This document shows, piece after piece, positions 1 to 8,395 of a stretch of 64,000 bases of DNA. Below the pieces are notes generated by a model that made no database searches, was not told the origin of the DNA, and saw nothing but the letters and a program-made list of their open reading frames with translations. Both the position numbers and the translations under genes were made by a program. How positions within the stretch are numbered: the first letter of the stretch is position 1; each line of letters starts with the position of its first letter. Source of the stretch: DATFVJ01 sp963851085 (lineage in GTDB: Bacteria > Actinomycetota > Actinomycetes > Streptosporangiales > Streptosporangiaceae); contig CAWKNX010000022.1 in the NCBI GenBank assembly GCA_963851085.1, positions 46,050-110,049 of the forward strand, in the 5' to 3' direction.

Positions 1-449
1 GGAAGAGGCAGGTGCATCACGATGGCGTCGGCGCCAGACGGCTGGTAGTAACCCCGCCGCACGCCCACCTCGGTGAATCCGGTCCGGAGGTAGAGGAGAC
101 GGGCGCGGTCGTTGTCCGCGCGCACCTCGAGGAAGACGCCGCGGCAGTTGCGGGCCGCCGCGGCGGCGATGAGATCGGCGAGCAACGCGGTCCCGATGCC
201 CTCGCCCTGGCGATCGGCCCGCACCGCGATCGTCTGGACGTCGCCCTGATCCCCGGCGACGGCGCTGAGGCCCGCGTACCCGGCAACGGTCCCGTCCGCC
301 TCGGCCACGATGTAGTAGCGCGTGACCGGCTGAGTGAGCTCACTGGCGAACATCTCCTCGGTCCACGCGTCTTCAGGGAAGACCTTCCGCTCGATGGCGA
401 GCACCTCGCCAAGGTCACTGTCGCGCAACTGGCGGATCGTCACGGTCAT
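1..449 (-). CDS. rimI: Ribosomal-protein-alanine N-acetyltransferase RimI (3' end cut by window edge)
   Basis: GNAT-family acetyltransferase; in characterised bacteria RimI acetylates the N-terminal Ala of ribosomal protein S18. 149 residues are visible from the ATG at 449 (MTVTIRQLRD...) with no stop before base 1, so the C-terminus lies outside the window. The acetyl-CoA pyrophosphate loop QGEGIG is at residues 81-86 in the usual R/Q-x-x-G-x-G/A form, and the later LEVRADNDRARLLYLRTGF block is the typical RimI C-terminal motif. The ATG overlaps the tsaB stop (ATGA), so the two are translationally coupled. In actinobacteria tsaD normally follows. Confidence 0.9.
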   Translation of the reverse strand, partial: MTVTIRQLRDSDLGEVLAIERKVFPEDAWTEEMFASELTQPVTRYYIVAEADGTVAGYAGLSAVAGDQGDVQTIAVRADRQGEGIGTALLADLIAAAAARNCRGVFLEVRADNDRARLLYLRTGFTEVGVRRGYYQPSGADAIVMHLPL

Positions 450-1111
450 CGCGGTGTCACGGCCTTGCGCGGGCCAGGGATTCTGGCGTCCGGGAGGCGC
501 AGGTAGAGCGGCTGCGCTGCGGTCAGCGGGGTGCCGTCGGCCAGATTGCGCACGGCGAGCGAAGCGAGCGCGGCGGCGGTCGGATGGTGCGGCTCAAGCA
601 GGCCACTGAACGACTCCGGATAGAGCCACGCACCCTGCCCGGCGGCCCGCCGTCCCTCCGGCAGTTGCGCGGGGCGGCTGACTCCGGGGCCGGACAACCT
701 GGTGCCGGCCGCGGAGTACTCGGCCCAGTAGACCTCCTTGCGTCTCGCGTCGGTGGCCACCAGAAAGGGCTCGCGTGGCGGACACGACCCATCGCCGCTC
801 ACGACGGCGTAGGCGATCGCATCCAGGGTGCACACACCGTGGACGGGCACACCGAGCGCCGCACCAAGCGCACGCGCGGTCATCACCCCGACACGCAAAC
901 CGGTATACGGACCTGGGCCGGTGCCGACTGCCACGTCGGTCACCGCGTCAAGTCCCGAACCAGCCTCCGCGAGGACACCGGCGATCGACGGCGCGAGCAA
1001 TTCGCCGTGACGCCTCGCGCTGACGGTCGTCGTCTCGGCAAGCACCCGTGCACCATCGTGCACTGCGACCGTGACCGCGTCAGTGGCCGTATCGAAGGCA
1101 AGGAGCAGCAC
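446..1111 (-). CDS. tsaB: tRNA t6A37 synthesis protein TsaB
   Basis: Non-catalytic ASKHA-fold partner of TsaD in the complex that transfers threonylcarbamoyl to A37 of ANN-decoding tRNAs. 221 residues, close to the usual 220-230. The N-terminus LLLAFDTATDAVTVAV is the family signature and GTGPGPYTGLRVGV (about residues 63-76) is the most conserved TsaB block. It sits directly upstream of rimI with a 4-base overlap, and tsaE lies further upstream on the same strand, the standard actinobacterial arrangement. Confidence 0.93.
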   Translation of the reverse strand: MLLLAFDTATDAVTVAVHDGARVLAETTTVSARRHGELLAPSIAGVLAEAGSGLDAVTDVAVGTGPGPYTGLRVGVMTARALGAALGVPVHGVCTLDAIAYAVVSGDGSCPPREPFLVATDARRKEVYWAEYSAAGTRLSGPGVSRPAQLPEGRRAAGQGAWLYPESFSGLLEPHHPTAAALASLAVRNLADGTPLTAAQPLYLRLPDARIPGPRKAVTPR

Positions 1112-1322
1112 GGATGACCAGCCTACTGAGTGGACGGGGATGGTTGGCGCGGGTCACCGCCCGGCCGGCCGCTATGATCACGGAGACCTTCCGCCGAGTA
1201 TGCGCCGAGTATGCAGGGAAACGCTCCTGAGCACCGATCCGCAGCTAGCACCGATCCGCAGCTACTGAGCGCCTGGTTGCGGACCCGCGGTCGTGCGAGG
1301 GGCGCAGCGAGCGGCCCGGCGG

Positions 1323-2078
1323 TCAGCCGAGCCCGGTGAGCGCACCGCGCGCGGCGGCCTGCGCGCCCGCGGTGAGCATGCCGACCGGGTCGGCGCCGAA
1401 CCTGCCGCCGGTGCGCGCCTCGAAGATAACGGTGACCAGGACGTTGCGGTAACGGGTGACCACGGTGACCATATCGAGCAGAGCGCCGCGCGCGAAGTGC
1501 TGATCGGCGGAGAAGGCTTCCTGACCGAGCCCTGGCACCTGGGTCACGACCGCCTTTGGGGCCTGCGATTTCTTTGCCGGGAACTGCTTGGCTACCTTCG
1601 CCTCGACGAACGCGTCCTGCGCAGCCTGGGTGGCGCTGCCGTTACCACTCGCGAGCCCGTTCGGCTCGTACGCCTCCACCGCCAGTGCCATGAACCGGTA
1701 TATCCCCGGCTGGTCCACGGACCACGAGCACTGGCTGGCCGCTTTGCCCTCCAACGGCTGCGCCGCGGCGGGCTTCGATCTGCCCGGCATGTACTGGTCG
1801 AGCACGGCACCAGGGATCACGGTGCAGGCAGCAGGCACTCGCTGGATCTCCCCGGGCATGAACGTGGTGACCAGAGCGCCGGGTTGCTGACTTGCGCTGC
1901 TCTGGCCGCCGCCCCGGATCACCGCCAGCACCACGACCAGGGCGCCGACGACGGCCAGGCCGACGGCAGGCCAGAACCACGGCGACCGCCGGCGCCTGGC
2001 CCGGCCAGGGGTCACGCGCCTGGGCGGATGCGGAGGCAGGTCAGGGTATTCCTGGTCGGGCAGATCGCGCCCGTGCAT
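1323..2078 (-). CDS. Membrane-anchored protein of unknown function, DUF3558-like
   Basis: 251 residues from an ATG at 2078 that follows a GAGG ribosome binding site nine bases upstream; the frame is open further upstream but lacks a better start. After a Pro/Arg-rich cytoplasmic stretch there is one hydrophobic segment (WPAVGLAVVGALVVVLAVI, about residues 31-50). The rest is an extracellular domain containing two cysteines (AACTVIP and QCSW). The cysteine-containing openings, the CSW motif and the V/A-rich strand before a Tyr resemble the DUF3558 lipoprotein-like family, but this is a resemblance by eye. It interrupts the tsaE-tsaB pair found contiguous in many relatives. Confidence 0.6.
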   Translation of the reverse strand: MHGRDLPDQEYPDLPPHPPRRVTPGRARRRRSPWFWPAVGLAVVGALVVVLAVIRGGGQSSASQQPGALVTTFMPGEIQRVPAACTVIPGAVLDQYMPGRSKPAAAQPLEGKAASQCSWSVDQPGIYRFMALAVEAYEPNGLASGNGSATQAAQDAFVEAKVAKQFPAKKSQAPKAVVTQVPGLGQEAFSADQHFARGALLDMVTVVTRYRNVLVTVIFEARTGGRFGADPVGMLTAGAQAAARGALTGLG

Positions 2079-2514
2079 GGGAACTGACCTCGGGGAAGGG
2101 GGTCCCTGATAGGTCACGGCACGCCTCCGGGGGAATGGGGGATCCACCGTGCGCGACAGTGCGGGAACGGACGGCAAGGCGGGAACTGACCAGGACTATA
2201 GAGCCTCGGCGCGCACGGTTTCGACCCGCACGCCCAGATCGGGCCCACTGGATCGGCCCGGCCTGGGCCGGCGCGCGCTCGGCAGGTGAACTCCGCACCG
2301 GCCGCCACCGGCGGTGGGAGGCCGTCAGGTGCAACCGCTGCGGCTCGATGGGCACATCTTCGCAGGTTGGTGAGCAGCACCAGGGGAAATTCCGGGACAA
2401 GTCGGCGACCGTGTCCATCGTGTCGGTGTCCGCGCGCGGGACCCGCCGCGCTTCGGGCCCCGAGCGCGGCGGGCGGGCGCACCGAAGCTGATTCTGGGAC
2501 CGGGGCGGTCGGCG
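2079..2514. other. 436-bp gap between tsaE and the DUF3558-like gene
   Basis: No convincing gene. A minus-strand frame starting at ATG 2418 (MDTVADLSRNFPWCCSPTC...) has a Cys-containing start but becomes Arg/Pro-rich like an antisense shadow and has no clear ribosome binding site. Probably leader sequence for the downstream membrane protein. Confidence 0.4.
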
Positions 2515-2976
2515 TCAGCAGTGTTCCCACCGCGCACCCGAGCCGGTCAGCCGCACGGTGCGGCTCTCGTCATCCAGCGCCGCGCCGGCAGGCCGCCCGA
2601 TCGTGACCTCCAACCGGTCCTCGGTGAGCCGCTCCACCAGACCCTCGCCCCACTCCACCACGGTCACCGCACGATCAAGATCGGTATCCAGATCGAGATC
2701 ATCCACCTCGGCAGCGTTGCCGAGACGATAGGCGTCCACGTGTACCAGCGCGGGTCCGCCGGCGAGCGACGGATGGACGCGCGCGATGACGAACGTCGGC
2801 GACGTGACCGGACCCCGGACACCGAGCCCGTCGCCGATGCCCTGGGTAAGGGTTGTCTTTCCGGCCCCCAAGGGTCCGGTCAGCACCACGAGGTCCCCGC
2901 CGCGGAGGTGGCCGGCCAGGCCGCGTCCGAGCGCACGCATCTCGGCGGCCGTCCGCACGACAGTCTCGTTGATCAT
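2515..2976 (-). CDS. tsaE: tRNA t6A37 synthesis ATPase TsaE
   Basis: P-loop ATPase of the TsaBDE complex. With the ATG at 2976 the protein is 153 residues (MINETVVRTAAEMRALG...), the usual size. An upstream start at 3033 would add 19 unlike residues and is less likely. Walker A GPLGAGKT is at residues 34-41. SPTFVI, the HVDAYRL segment and the VVEWGEGL block are the family's other conserved stretches, the Glu of VEWGE being part of the active region. It lies in the alr-hydrolase-tsaE-tsaB-rimI cluster, separated from the hydrolase by a repeat-filled gap. Confidence 0.93.
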   Translation of the reverse strand: MINETVVRTAAEMRALGRGLAGHLRGGDLVVLTGPLGAGKTTLTQGIGDGLGVRGPVTSPTFVIARVHPSLAGGPALVHVDAYRLGNAAEVDDLDLDTDLDRAVTVVEWGEGLVERLTEDRLEVTIGRPAGAALDDESRTVRLTGSGARWEHC

Positions 2977-3073
2977 TTCCGATACATTCTTCCCTGCTGT
3001 TCGCCTGCCGGCGGCCGATCGGGCCGGCCCCACCGGCGCGACTCAGCGTTCGAGCCCCGTACCTCGTAGCCAT

Positions 3074-3130
3074 TTCATGATCGCGGTAAGTTCTCCGCGA
3101 ATACCGCGGCAAATTTACCGCGATCATGAA
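3074..3130. repeat. 57-bp palindromic dispersed repeat, copy 1
   Basis: Perfect 16-base inverted arms (TTCATGATCGCGGTAA at 3074-3089 and its complement at 3115-3130) around a 25-base centre. The same 57-bp element recurs at 28797, 54395 and 55657. It lies between tsaE and the hydrolase gene and could form a strong RNA hairpin. Confidence 0.85.
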
Positions 3131-3156
3131 GGGCAGACGGATCCAAGAGCCACCCC

Positions 3157-3258
3157 GCGCAAGCTGAGCGGGTGAGCTGAGCGCAAGCTGAGCGGGTGAG
3201 CTGAGCGCGAGCTGAGCGGGTGAGCTGAGCGGGTGAGCTGAGCGCGAGCTGAGCGCGC
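3157..3258. repeat. 24-bp tandem repeat array
   Basis: Three head-to-tail copies of a 24-base unit beginning GCGCAAGCTGAGCGGGTGAG (3157, 3181, 3205; the third with one change) followed by two shortened copies. It is noncoding, just downstream of the hydrolase stop on the minus strand. The AGCTGAGCG core is nearly self-overlapping, which fits slippage-driven growth. Confidence 0.85.
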
Positions 3259-3272
3259 CAGTGACATGGCCG

Positions 3273-4367
3273 TCACGCGGAGCGTGCTCGCCGTCGGCCC
3301 ATGGTGGCGCCCGCGCGATCGATCAGCTCCTGGAGCTCGGCGGTGACGAACTCCGGGCGCTCCAGCATTATCAGATGCCCGGCACCCTCATCCACGACCA
3401 GCTCGGCGGCAGGAATCTCCCTCGCCATCTCCCTGGCCAGTGATTTCGGCGTGAGCCGGTCCCTGCCGCCGGAGATGATCAGCGTGGGTACCTTACCGAG
3501 GATGGGCAGGCTGGCCATCTTGTCGTGTTCGATCAGCGCCTCGAAGAACTGTGACACCACCTCGACGGGCGTGGCCCTGATCATCTGCTCAACGAAATCG
3601 GTAATCGCCGGACTCGTGTTCGGGTCGCCGAACGCGATGAACCTGGTAAGGAGGAACGCCAGGTCACCCCCGGCTTGGCGGGCACGCTCCACGAAGGCCG
3701 CCCGCCGCCTCTTCGCCGCACCCCGTATCACGCCGGGCGCAGCGCGGCGCACCACCGTGCCGAACGGCGCCGGAAGCCCGAGCGTCACCTCAGCCAGCCC
3801 GCCAGCCGACGTGGAGATGAGCGCCACGCCCGTGACCTGGCGGCCGAACATCTCCGGATGCTGCTGCGCCAATGCCATGATCGTCATGCCGCCCATGGAG
3901 TGGCCGACGAGAACGACCGGCGTCTTGCGCGGCGCGACCGCGCGGATCACGGCATACAGATCGCGGCCGAGCTGGTCGATGTTCTCGCGGCCTGGATCCG
4001 ACCGCCCGGACCTGCCGTGGCTGCGCTGGTCCCAGAACACGAGCCGGTAGGGGCTTGCCTGGCCACCGAGGTCGCGGCGCTGGTAGTGCCAGCAGTCCTG
4101 GTTGAGGGTGTATCCGTGGCAGAAGATGACCGTGACCGGCGCCTTTTTCTGCCCGTCGATCTCGGTGTACAGCGGAACCCCGTCGTCGGCGCGCACGGTC
4201 AGCTCACGTCCGCGCAGCTGGCCGAGCGGCTCGCCAGCCGCCGGGTCCGGGCGCAGCCACACCCTGCCGACCGCAATCTTCTCCGCCGCCACCGCCGCAC
4301 CCACCGCAGCCGCGACCGCACCAGCGGCGATGCCGGTGACCTCGGTGAACCGTCGCCACCGCGCCAT
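3273..4367 (-). CDS. Alpha/beta hydrolase
   Basis: Serine hydrolase of the alpha/beta-fold, 364 residues from the ATG at 4367, which is eight bases after an AGGAGG site. The nucleophile elbow GHSMGG puts the Ser at residue 157, the acid Asp is in SGGRDRLTP (303) and the His in GAGHLIM (331). The oxyanion HGYTLNQ segment is present. A short hydrophobic Ala-rich stretch at residues 10-30 could be a membrane anchor. Genes of this type lie between alr and tsaE in many actinobacteria, but the substrate is not known. It is 43 bases after alr and probably cotranscribed. Confidence 0.9.
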   Translation of the reverse strand: MARWRRFTEVTGIAAGAVAAAVGAAVAAEKIAVGRVWLRPDPAAGEPLGQLRGRELTVRADDGVPLYTEIDGQKKAPVTVIFCHGYTLNQDCWHYQRRDLGGQASPYRLVFWDQRSHGRSGRSDPGRENIDQLGRDLYAVIRAVAPRKTPVVLVGHSMGGMTIMALAQQHPEMFGRQVTGVALISTSAGGLAEVTLGLPAPFGTVVRRAAPGVIRGAAKRRRAAFVERARQAGGDLAFLLTRFIAFGDPNTSPAITDFVEQMIRATPVEVVSQFFEALIEHDKMASLPILGKVPTLIISGGRDRLTPKSLAREMAREIPAAELVVDEGAGHLIMLERPEFVTAELQELIDRAGATMGRRRARSA

Positions 4368-4410
4368 GGGCACACCCTCCTACGTGTCACGCGAGGGTAA
4401 CCTACGTTAC

Positions 4411-5523
4411 TCAACAGTAAACGCGCGCGACGCGGTTTCCGATGCCTGTGACGATCTCGTAAGAGATCGTGCCGAGCGTGTCAGCCCACTCCTGCGCGGT
4501 CGGCTCGCCGTCGTCGCCCGGGCCGAACAGGATGACCTCGTCTCCGGCCATCGCGGGTTCGGGTCCGAAGTCGACCACGAACTGATCCATGCACACGGTG
4601 CCCGCTATCGCCCAGCGCCGTCCCCGGGCGTGCACGAGAGCCCGGCCCATCGCGGTCCTCGGCACGCCATCCGCGTAACCGATCGGCAGTAGGCCGAGTG
4701 TCCCCTCCGCCGCGGTCAGGTACCTGTGCCCGTAGGAAACCCCGGTACCCGCCGGCATCCGCTTGACCTGAGCCAGCCTGGTTCGCAGCGTCATCGCGGG
4801 CCGGAACTCAGGCGGCGCGCCGCCTGGCAGGGTCGAGAGCCCGTAAACGGCACCGCCCGGCCTGACCAGGTCGAACCTTGCTTCTGGGAGGGTCAGCGCG
4901 GCAGCCGTATTGGCAATGTGGCGTACTTCGGGCCGGGCCCCCGCCATCTGCGCGCGCGCAAGGGCCCACGCGAACGCATCGAGCTGGCGCCCGACCGACG
5001 GATCCCCAGGCAGGTCGGCGGAAGCGAAGTGAGACCAGAGCCCGGTGATCTCAAGATCACCGGCGGCCTGCCCGGCCAGGGCCGCGTCCAGCACAGCGGG
5101 CCACTCGCCGGGAGTGGCGCCGCCGCGGGACAGGCCGGTATCCGCCTTGAGATGCAGCCGCGCGGGCCGGCCGGCCAGCGCGGCAGCCCGGGCGATCTCG
5201 GCCACCACGCCGATGCTCCCAGCGGACACGTCGACGCCGGCCCTGATGGCCGCCTCGTAGGGCTCGCCAGGGACGGCCATCATGCACAGCACCCGCGCGG
5301 TGATTCCCGCGGCCCGCAGGCGCAGCGCCTCGGCGACCTGGACCACGCCGAGCCAGTCCGCGCCTGCCTCGAGCGCTGCCACGGCGCACGGCACCATGCC
5401 GTGCCCGTAGGCGTCGGCCTTGACCACCGCCATCACCTGGGCGCCCGCGGCCTTTTCCCGAAGCAGCGCGACATTGTGCCTGACCGCGGCAAGATCGACG
5501 ACTGCCCAGGCCGGAGTTTCCAT
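4411..5523 (-). CDS. alr: Alanine racemase
   Basis: PLP enzyme converting L-Ala to D-Ala for peptidoglycan. 370 residues, normal length. The PLP-binding Lys35 is in VVKADAYGHG. The C-terminal half has the catalytic Tyr block (VSYGHRYL), PIGYADGVPR and the substrate-binding CMDQFVVD. It is followed by the hydrolase, tsaE and tsaB as in other actinomycetes. The upstream neighbour, a sedolisin ending 39 bases before the start codon, is not usual here and marks the edge of an accessory block. Confidence 0.95.
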   Translation of the reverse strand: METPAWAVVDLAAVRHNVALLREKAAGAQVMAVVKADAYGHGMVPCAVAALEAGADWLGVVQVAEALRLRAAGITARVLCMMAVPGEPYEAAIRAGVDVSAGSIGVVAEIARAAALAGRPARLHLKADTGLSRGGATPGEWPAVLDAALAGQAAGDLEITGLWSHFASADLPGDPSVGRQLDAFAWALARAQMAGARPEVRHIANTAAALTLPEARFDLVRPGGAVYGLSTLPGGAPPEFRPAMTLRTRLAQVKRMPAGTGVSYGHRYLTAAEGTLGLLPIGYADGVPRTAMGRALVHARGRRWAIAGTVCMDQFVVDFGPEPAMAGDEVILFGPGDDGEPTAQEWADTLGTISYEIVTGIGNRVARVYC

Positions 5524-5562
5524 CGTGCCCCAGTCTGCCAGCCGCGCGCGCCGCCCCGCCGG

Positions 5563-7158
5563 CTAGCCGCCCAGCCTGGCCAGCAGCGCGGCACCGTCCG
5601 GCACACCGAGGCCGGTGCACGCGTCCCATCCGGGCCCGGCCGCGTAAGCGCCGTTGTTGCCGCTGGTGATGTCGCGGAAGCCGGCCGCCGTGGCACCGGG
5701 AGAGACGCCCGCGTAGATCAGCGGCTGCAGCAGGCCGAAACGCTTGCCCGCCCCCTGCGCCAGCCTGCACACGAGCGCCGCCCACAGCGGTGCGACGGCG
5801 CTCGTGCCGCCGACCACGATCTGCTGGCCGTCCACGAGCACCTGGTATCCCGTCGCCGGGTCCGCGTCACCGGCGACGTCGGGGACGCCGCGGCCCGTGG
5901 CACCGCCGCCCGCGCGGGCTGGCACGCCCGCACCCGCCTGCCAGGCCGGCTGGCCGAAGGTGTCGCTGACCCCACCGCCTGTCGCGCCTCGCCCCTGGCC
6001 GTCGTTCCACACCGTTTCCGAGCTCACGGTGCCTGCGGCCGGGTCGGCCACCAGACGTGTCCCACCGCAGGCCAGCGCGTGCGGGCTGGAGGCAGGAAAA
6101 TCGGTGTGGCTCTGCCCGTCCTGCTGTCCGTCGCTGCTGCCGTTGTCGCCCGCGGCCACGCAGACCGTCACCCCGAGCGCCGCCGCGTCGGCGAAGGCCT
6201 GACCAAGCGCGGTGCGCGCCTGAGGCGTCCAGGAATCCTCTGACTGACCCCAGCTGATGCTCACCGCGGTGGGTGTCTGGCTGGCGTGCACGGCGGTGGA
6301 CACGGCGTCGACGAAGCCCTGGTCGCTGTTGGGCGCGAAGTACACGACCTGCGCGGCCCCCGGGGCGAGCGCCCCCGCCACCTCGATATCGAGCAGGACC
6401 TCTCCGTCCGCTCCGCTCGGATCCTGCCCGGGCGTGTTGACCGCCCCGTCCACCCCGACCGCGGTCACCGACGGCGCGGTGATCCCGAGATTGGCGAAGT
6501 AGGTGGTCAGTTCGTCGGCGGAAAAGCCGCCCCCGAGCTCGATGATCGCCAGGGTCTGACCGCTGCCGTCCGTGCCCGAGGGAAACTGGTACGAAGCGCC
6601 GACCTGCGGCGGGGTGTAGGACTGCGGGCGAGCCGTCTCATCGGTCAGTTGCGCCAACCGGATCTGCGGGCGAGCCTGCGGCCTGTCGTCGAGCCCGAGC
6701 ACCGCGGTGACGGCGCCGTCAAGCTCCGTGGGCACCCGGAGGCCGCCCACACGGTAGCGGTGGACGGCGCTCGCCGTGCGAGCTCCAGTGGGGTGGCTGC
6801 TGCTCACCCGGCTCAGCGACGCACCGAACACCTCGGCCATGGCCGAGACCGTCCCCGCCACTTTCACCCGCCGCGAGCTTGCGTCCGCACCCGTTACTTC
6901 TAATCCGTAGGTGGAAAGCACGTCGCGAATCCGCGCGATGTCGGCCGGGTCCGCGCCATGGCGCTCCGCGAGCTGTTCACGCGAGAGCGTGGCGGTTCCC
7001 TCGACGTATTCGCCCGGCAGCTCAGTGCGCCGGCGCGTGACCACGGTCACCTCGATCCGCTCGGACCCATCGAGCGGCTCTGCGGCCTGCGCAGTGGCCA
7101 GCGGGCGGCGCTCGCTGCCTGGCAACGGCACGAACGCGTTCACCGCGGTGTCTGACAT
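5563..7158 (-). CDS. Sedolisin-type (S53) serine-carboxyl protease with activation prodomain
   Basis: 531 residues from the ATG at 7158, preceded by GGGAGGGG. The frame opens earlier but that upstream part is not needed. Residues 1 to about 180 match the pro-kumamolisin propeptide (TLSREQLAERHGAD..., YGLEVTGAD). The catalytic domain has Glu253 and Asp257 (GEVLLDIEV) and Ser453 (GGTSAV); the E-x3-D spacing and the 196-residue Asp-Ser distance equal those of kumamolisin. The oxyanion Asp is in AAGDNGSSDG. The C-terminal Ca-site motif FRDITSGNNGAY ... GWDACTGLG is complete. No signal peptide is evident, so the export route is unclear. Expected to be an acid-active endopeptidase. Confidence 0.93.
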   Translation of the reverse strand: MSDTAVNAFVPLPGSERRPLATAQAAEPLDGSERIEVTVVTRRRTELPGEYVEGTATLSREQLAERHGADPADIARIRDVLSTYGLEVTGADASSRRVKVAGTVSAMAEVFGASLSRVSSSHPTGARTASAVHRYRVGGLRVPTELDGAVTAVLGLDDRPQARPQIRLAQLTDETARPQSYTPPQVGASYQFPSGTDGSGQTLAIIELGGGFSADELTTYFANLGITAPSVTAVGVDGAVNTPGQDPSGADGEVLLDIEVAGALAPGAAQVVYFAPNSDQGFVDAVSTAVHASQTPTAVSISWGQSEDSWTPQARTALGQAFADAAALGVTVCVAAGDNGSSDGQQDGQSHTDFPASSPHALACGGTRLVADPAAGTVSSETVWNDGQGRGATGGGVSDTFGQPAWQAGAGVPARAGGGATGRGVPDVAGDADPATGYQVLVDGQQIVVGGTSAVAPLWAALVCRLAQGAGKRFGLLQPLIYAGVSPGATAAGFRDITSGNNGAYAAGPGWDACTGLGVPDGAALLARLGG

Positions 7159-7229
7159 GATTGCCCCTCCCGCCCATGACGGGCTATCGCCGACCGATCC
7201 GTAACGGCTGCGCCCGGGCAGCCGCCTGG

Positions 7230-7317
7230 TCACCGTGATCGTGGCCGGGAACGGATCTCAATGCGCCCTTTGTAGGCGAAGCCTCGCACATGGAGCACGG
7301 GAGCGTCGTGCGCCAGG
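7230..7317 (-). pseudogene. Out-of-frame C-terminal tail of the DUF1707 gene
   Basis: Reading on from the upstream DUF1707 gene in the +1 frame gives the typical end of this family: ...GLGVSRGMPDDEQETDL, then VLHVRGFAYKGRIEIRSRP, with a TGA at 7230-7232. The FAYKG motif repeats the one inside the in-frame part, as is usual for these proteins. One extra base near 7372-7375 therefore separates this tail from its gene. Confidence 0.65.
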
Positions 7318-7977
7318 TCAGTTTCCTGCTCGTCGTCTGGCATGCCCCGCGACACTCCGAGGCCGCTCGTCACGTACGCGGACGCCGGGCGGTACGACGA
7401 TCTCCACGTCCGACTTGTAGCCCACCGCGCGGATGGCGGTAATGGGTGCAGTCAGCTGGGCCGCGCGAAGATCCAGGTGGGAGCCGCCCTTGTAGGCGAA
7501 GGTCGTCAGGCGCTGTGGCACACGCCAGCGCCCGCCGCGGCGCACCGAGCCCTTGATCGCGATCGCGAACCGGCCATCGGCCGGCCAGTCAGTCGCGGGC
7601 GCGACCTGCCGCGGCTGTCCTTGCGCGGGCAGATCGGTGAGAAGCTGATCCAGATCCGCGCGGGTGCGGGCACTGAGCGCAGCGCGCATACGCTCGTCGA
7701 ACTCGTCGTCGCCGAGCCTGCCCTCCGCGAAGGCCTCCTGGAGCCTGCGCAACACGTCGTCACGCTCGCGGTCGGAGGCGCGGATGAGCGCGCCACCGCT
7801 CACGGGGCCCGCGGCGGCCGCACTTGCCTGGCTGGCCGCGACCTCCTGGCCCGCCGCGCCACCCTGGCCTGGAGCACTCGCCGCAGCGGCGCTCTCCTGG
7901 CTGGCCGCAGCTTCCTGGCTGGCCTCGGCGTCCTGGCTTGCCGCGTCGCCTCTGCTCGGTCCGAACCGCGACTCCAT
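7318..7977 (-). CDS. DUF1707 domain protein, apparently frameshifted near its C-terminus
   Basis: 219 residues as read. An Ala/Ser/Gln-rich N-terminus with repeated ASQ-E/A units (about residues 1-55) precedes the DUF1707 domain (IRASDRERDDVLRRLQEAFAEGRLGDDEFDERM..., about 64-118). A beta-rich domain with LTTFAYKGGSHLDL and VEIVVPPGVRV follows. After GVRV the frame gives 16 Arg-rich residues unlike the family, while the +1 frame continues with the expected sequence down to 7230. The start follows GGGAG at a good distance. Function is unknown; such proteins are common in actinomycetes and some resemble cell-envelope stress regulators. The sedolisin gene lies just downstream. Confidence 0.75.
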   Translation of the reverse strand: MESRFGPSRGDAASQDAEASQEAAASQESAAAASAPGQGGAAGQEVAASQASAAAAGPVSGGALIRASDRERDDVLRRLQEAFAEGRLGDDEFDERMRAALSARTRADLDQLLTDLPAQGQPRQVAPATDWPADGRFAIAIKGSVRRGGRWRVPQRLTTFAYKGGSHLDLRAAQLTAPITAIRAVGYKSDVEIVVPPGVRVRDERPRSVAGHARRRAGN

Positions 7978-8395
7978 CCGGCAGCTCCCTTCCCCCGTTC
8001 ACCATGAACGCAATGAACGGCCGCTAAACGAGCACGGTGAACACCTCAGAGCCAATCGAGACACATCTTAACTTGGGCGGGCGCCGCCCGTCTTCCGCCA
8101 TCGATGCGCCACACTCACCGCGAAGCCCGCTCACTACGGGCGAGCCGCGCCGCCGCGGTCATGGGCGGGCTGACCAAGTCCTGGCCACGCACGCGCGGGG
8201 CTGGCACCAAGGCAGGATTCGCCTATGGCCCGCCGCATGGCGGGATCTCACGCTCGCTTCCAGCTGCCGCGAGTCCCCTGGCCAACAGAAGCCAGCAGCC
8301 CGCACCGAGGCATCAGCCGATCATCCTGCGACGTGCGCTGTGCGACCGTGCTCCGCCTTGAACTCGATGTCCTTCGGCACGATGAATGATCAAGG
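7978..8395. other. 418-bp intergenic region
   Basis: No gene recognised. Plus-strand frames here run into the amidase gene antisense and lack ribosome binding sites. It holds a GC-rich palindrome GGGCGGGCGCCGCCC at about 8076-8090 and, at the left, the leader of the DUF1707 gene. Confidence 0.5.

Noticed and set aside
2041..2418. 125-residue minus-strand ORF
   Set aside because: Starts with an interesting Cys-rich segment but overlaps the membrane protein start and turns into shadow-like composition.
4726..6243. 505-residue plus-strand open frame
   Set aside because: Spans alr and the sedolisin in antisense; low-complexity Arg/Gly/Pro composition.
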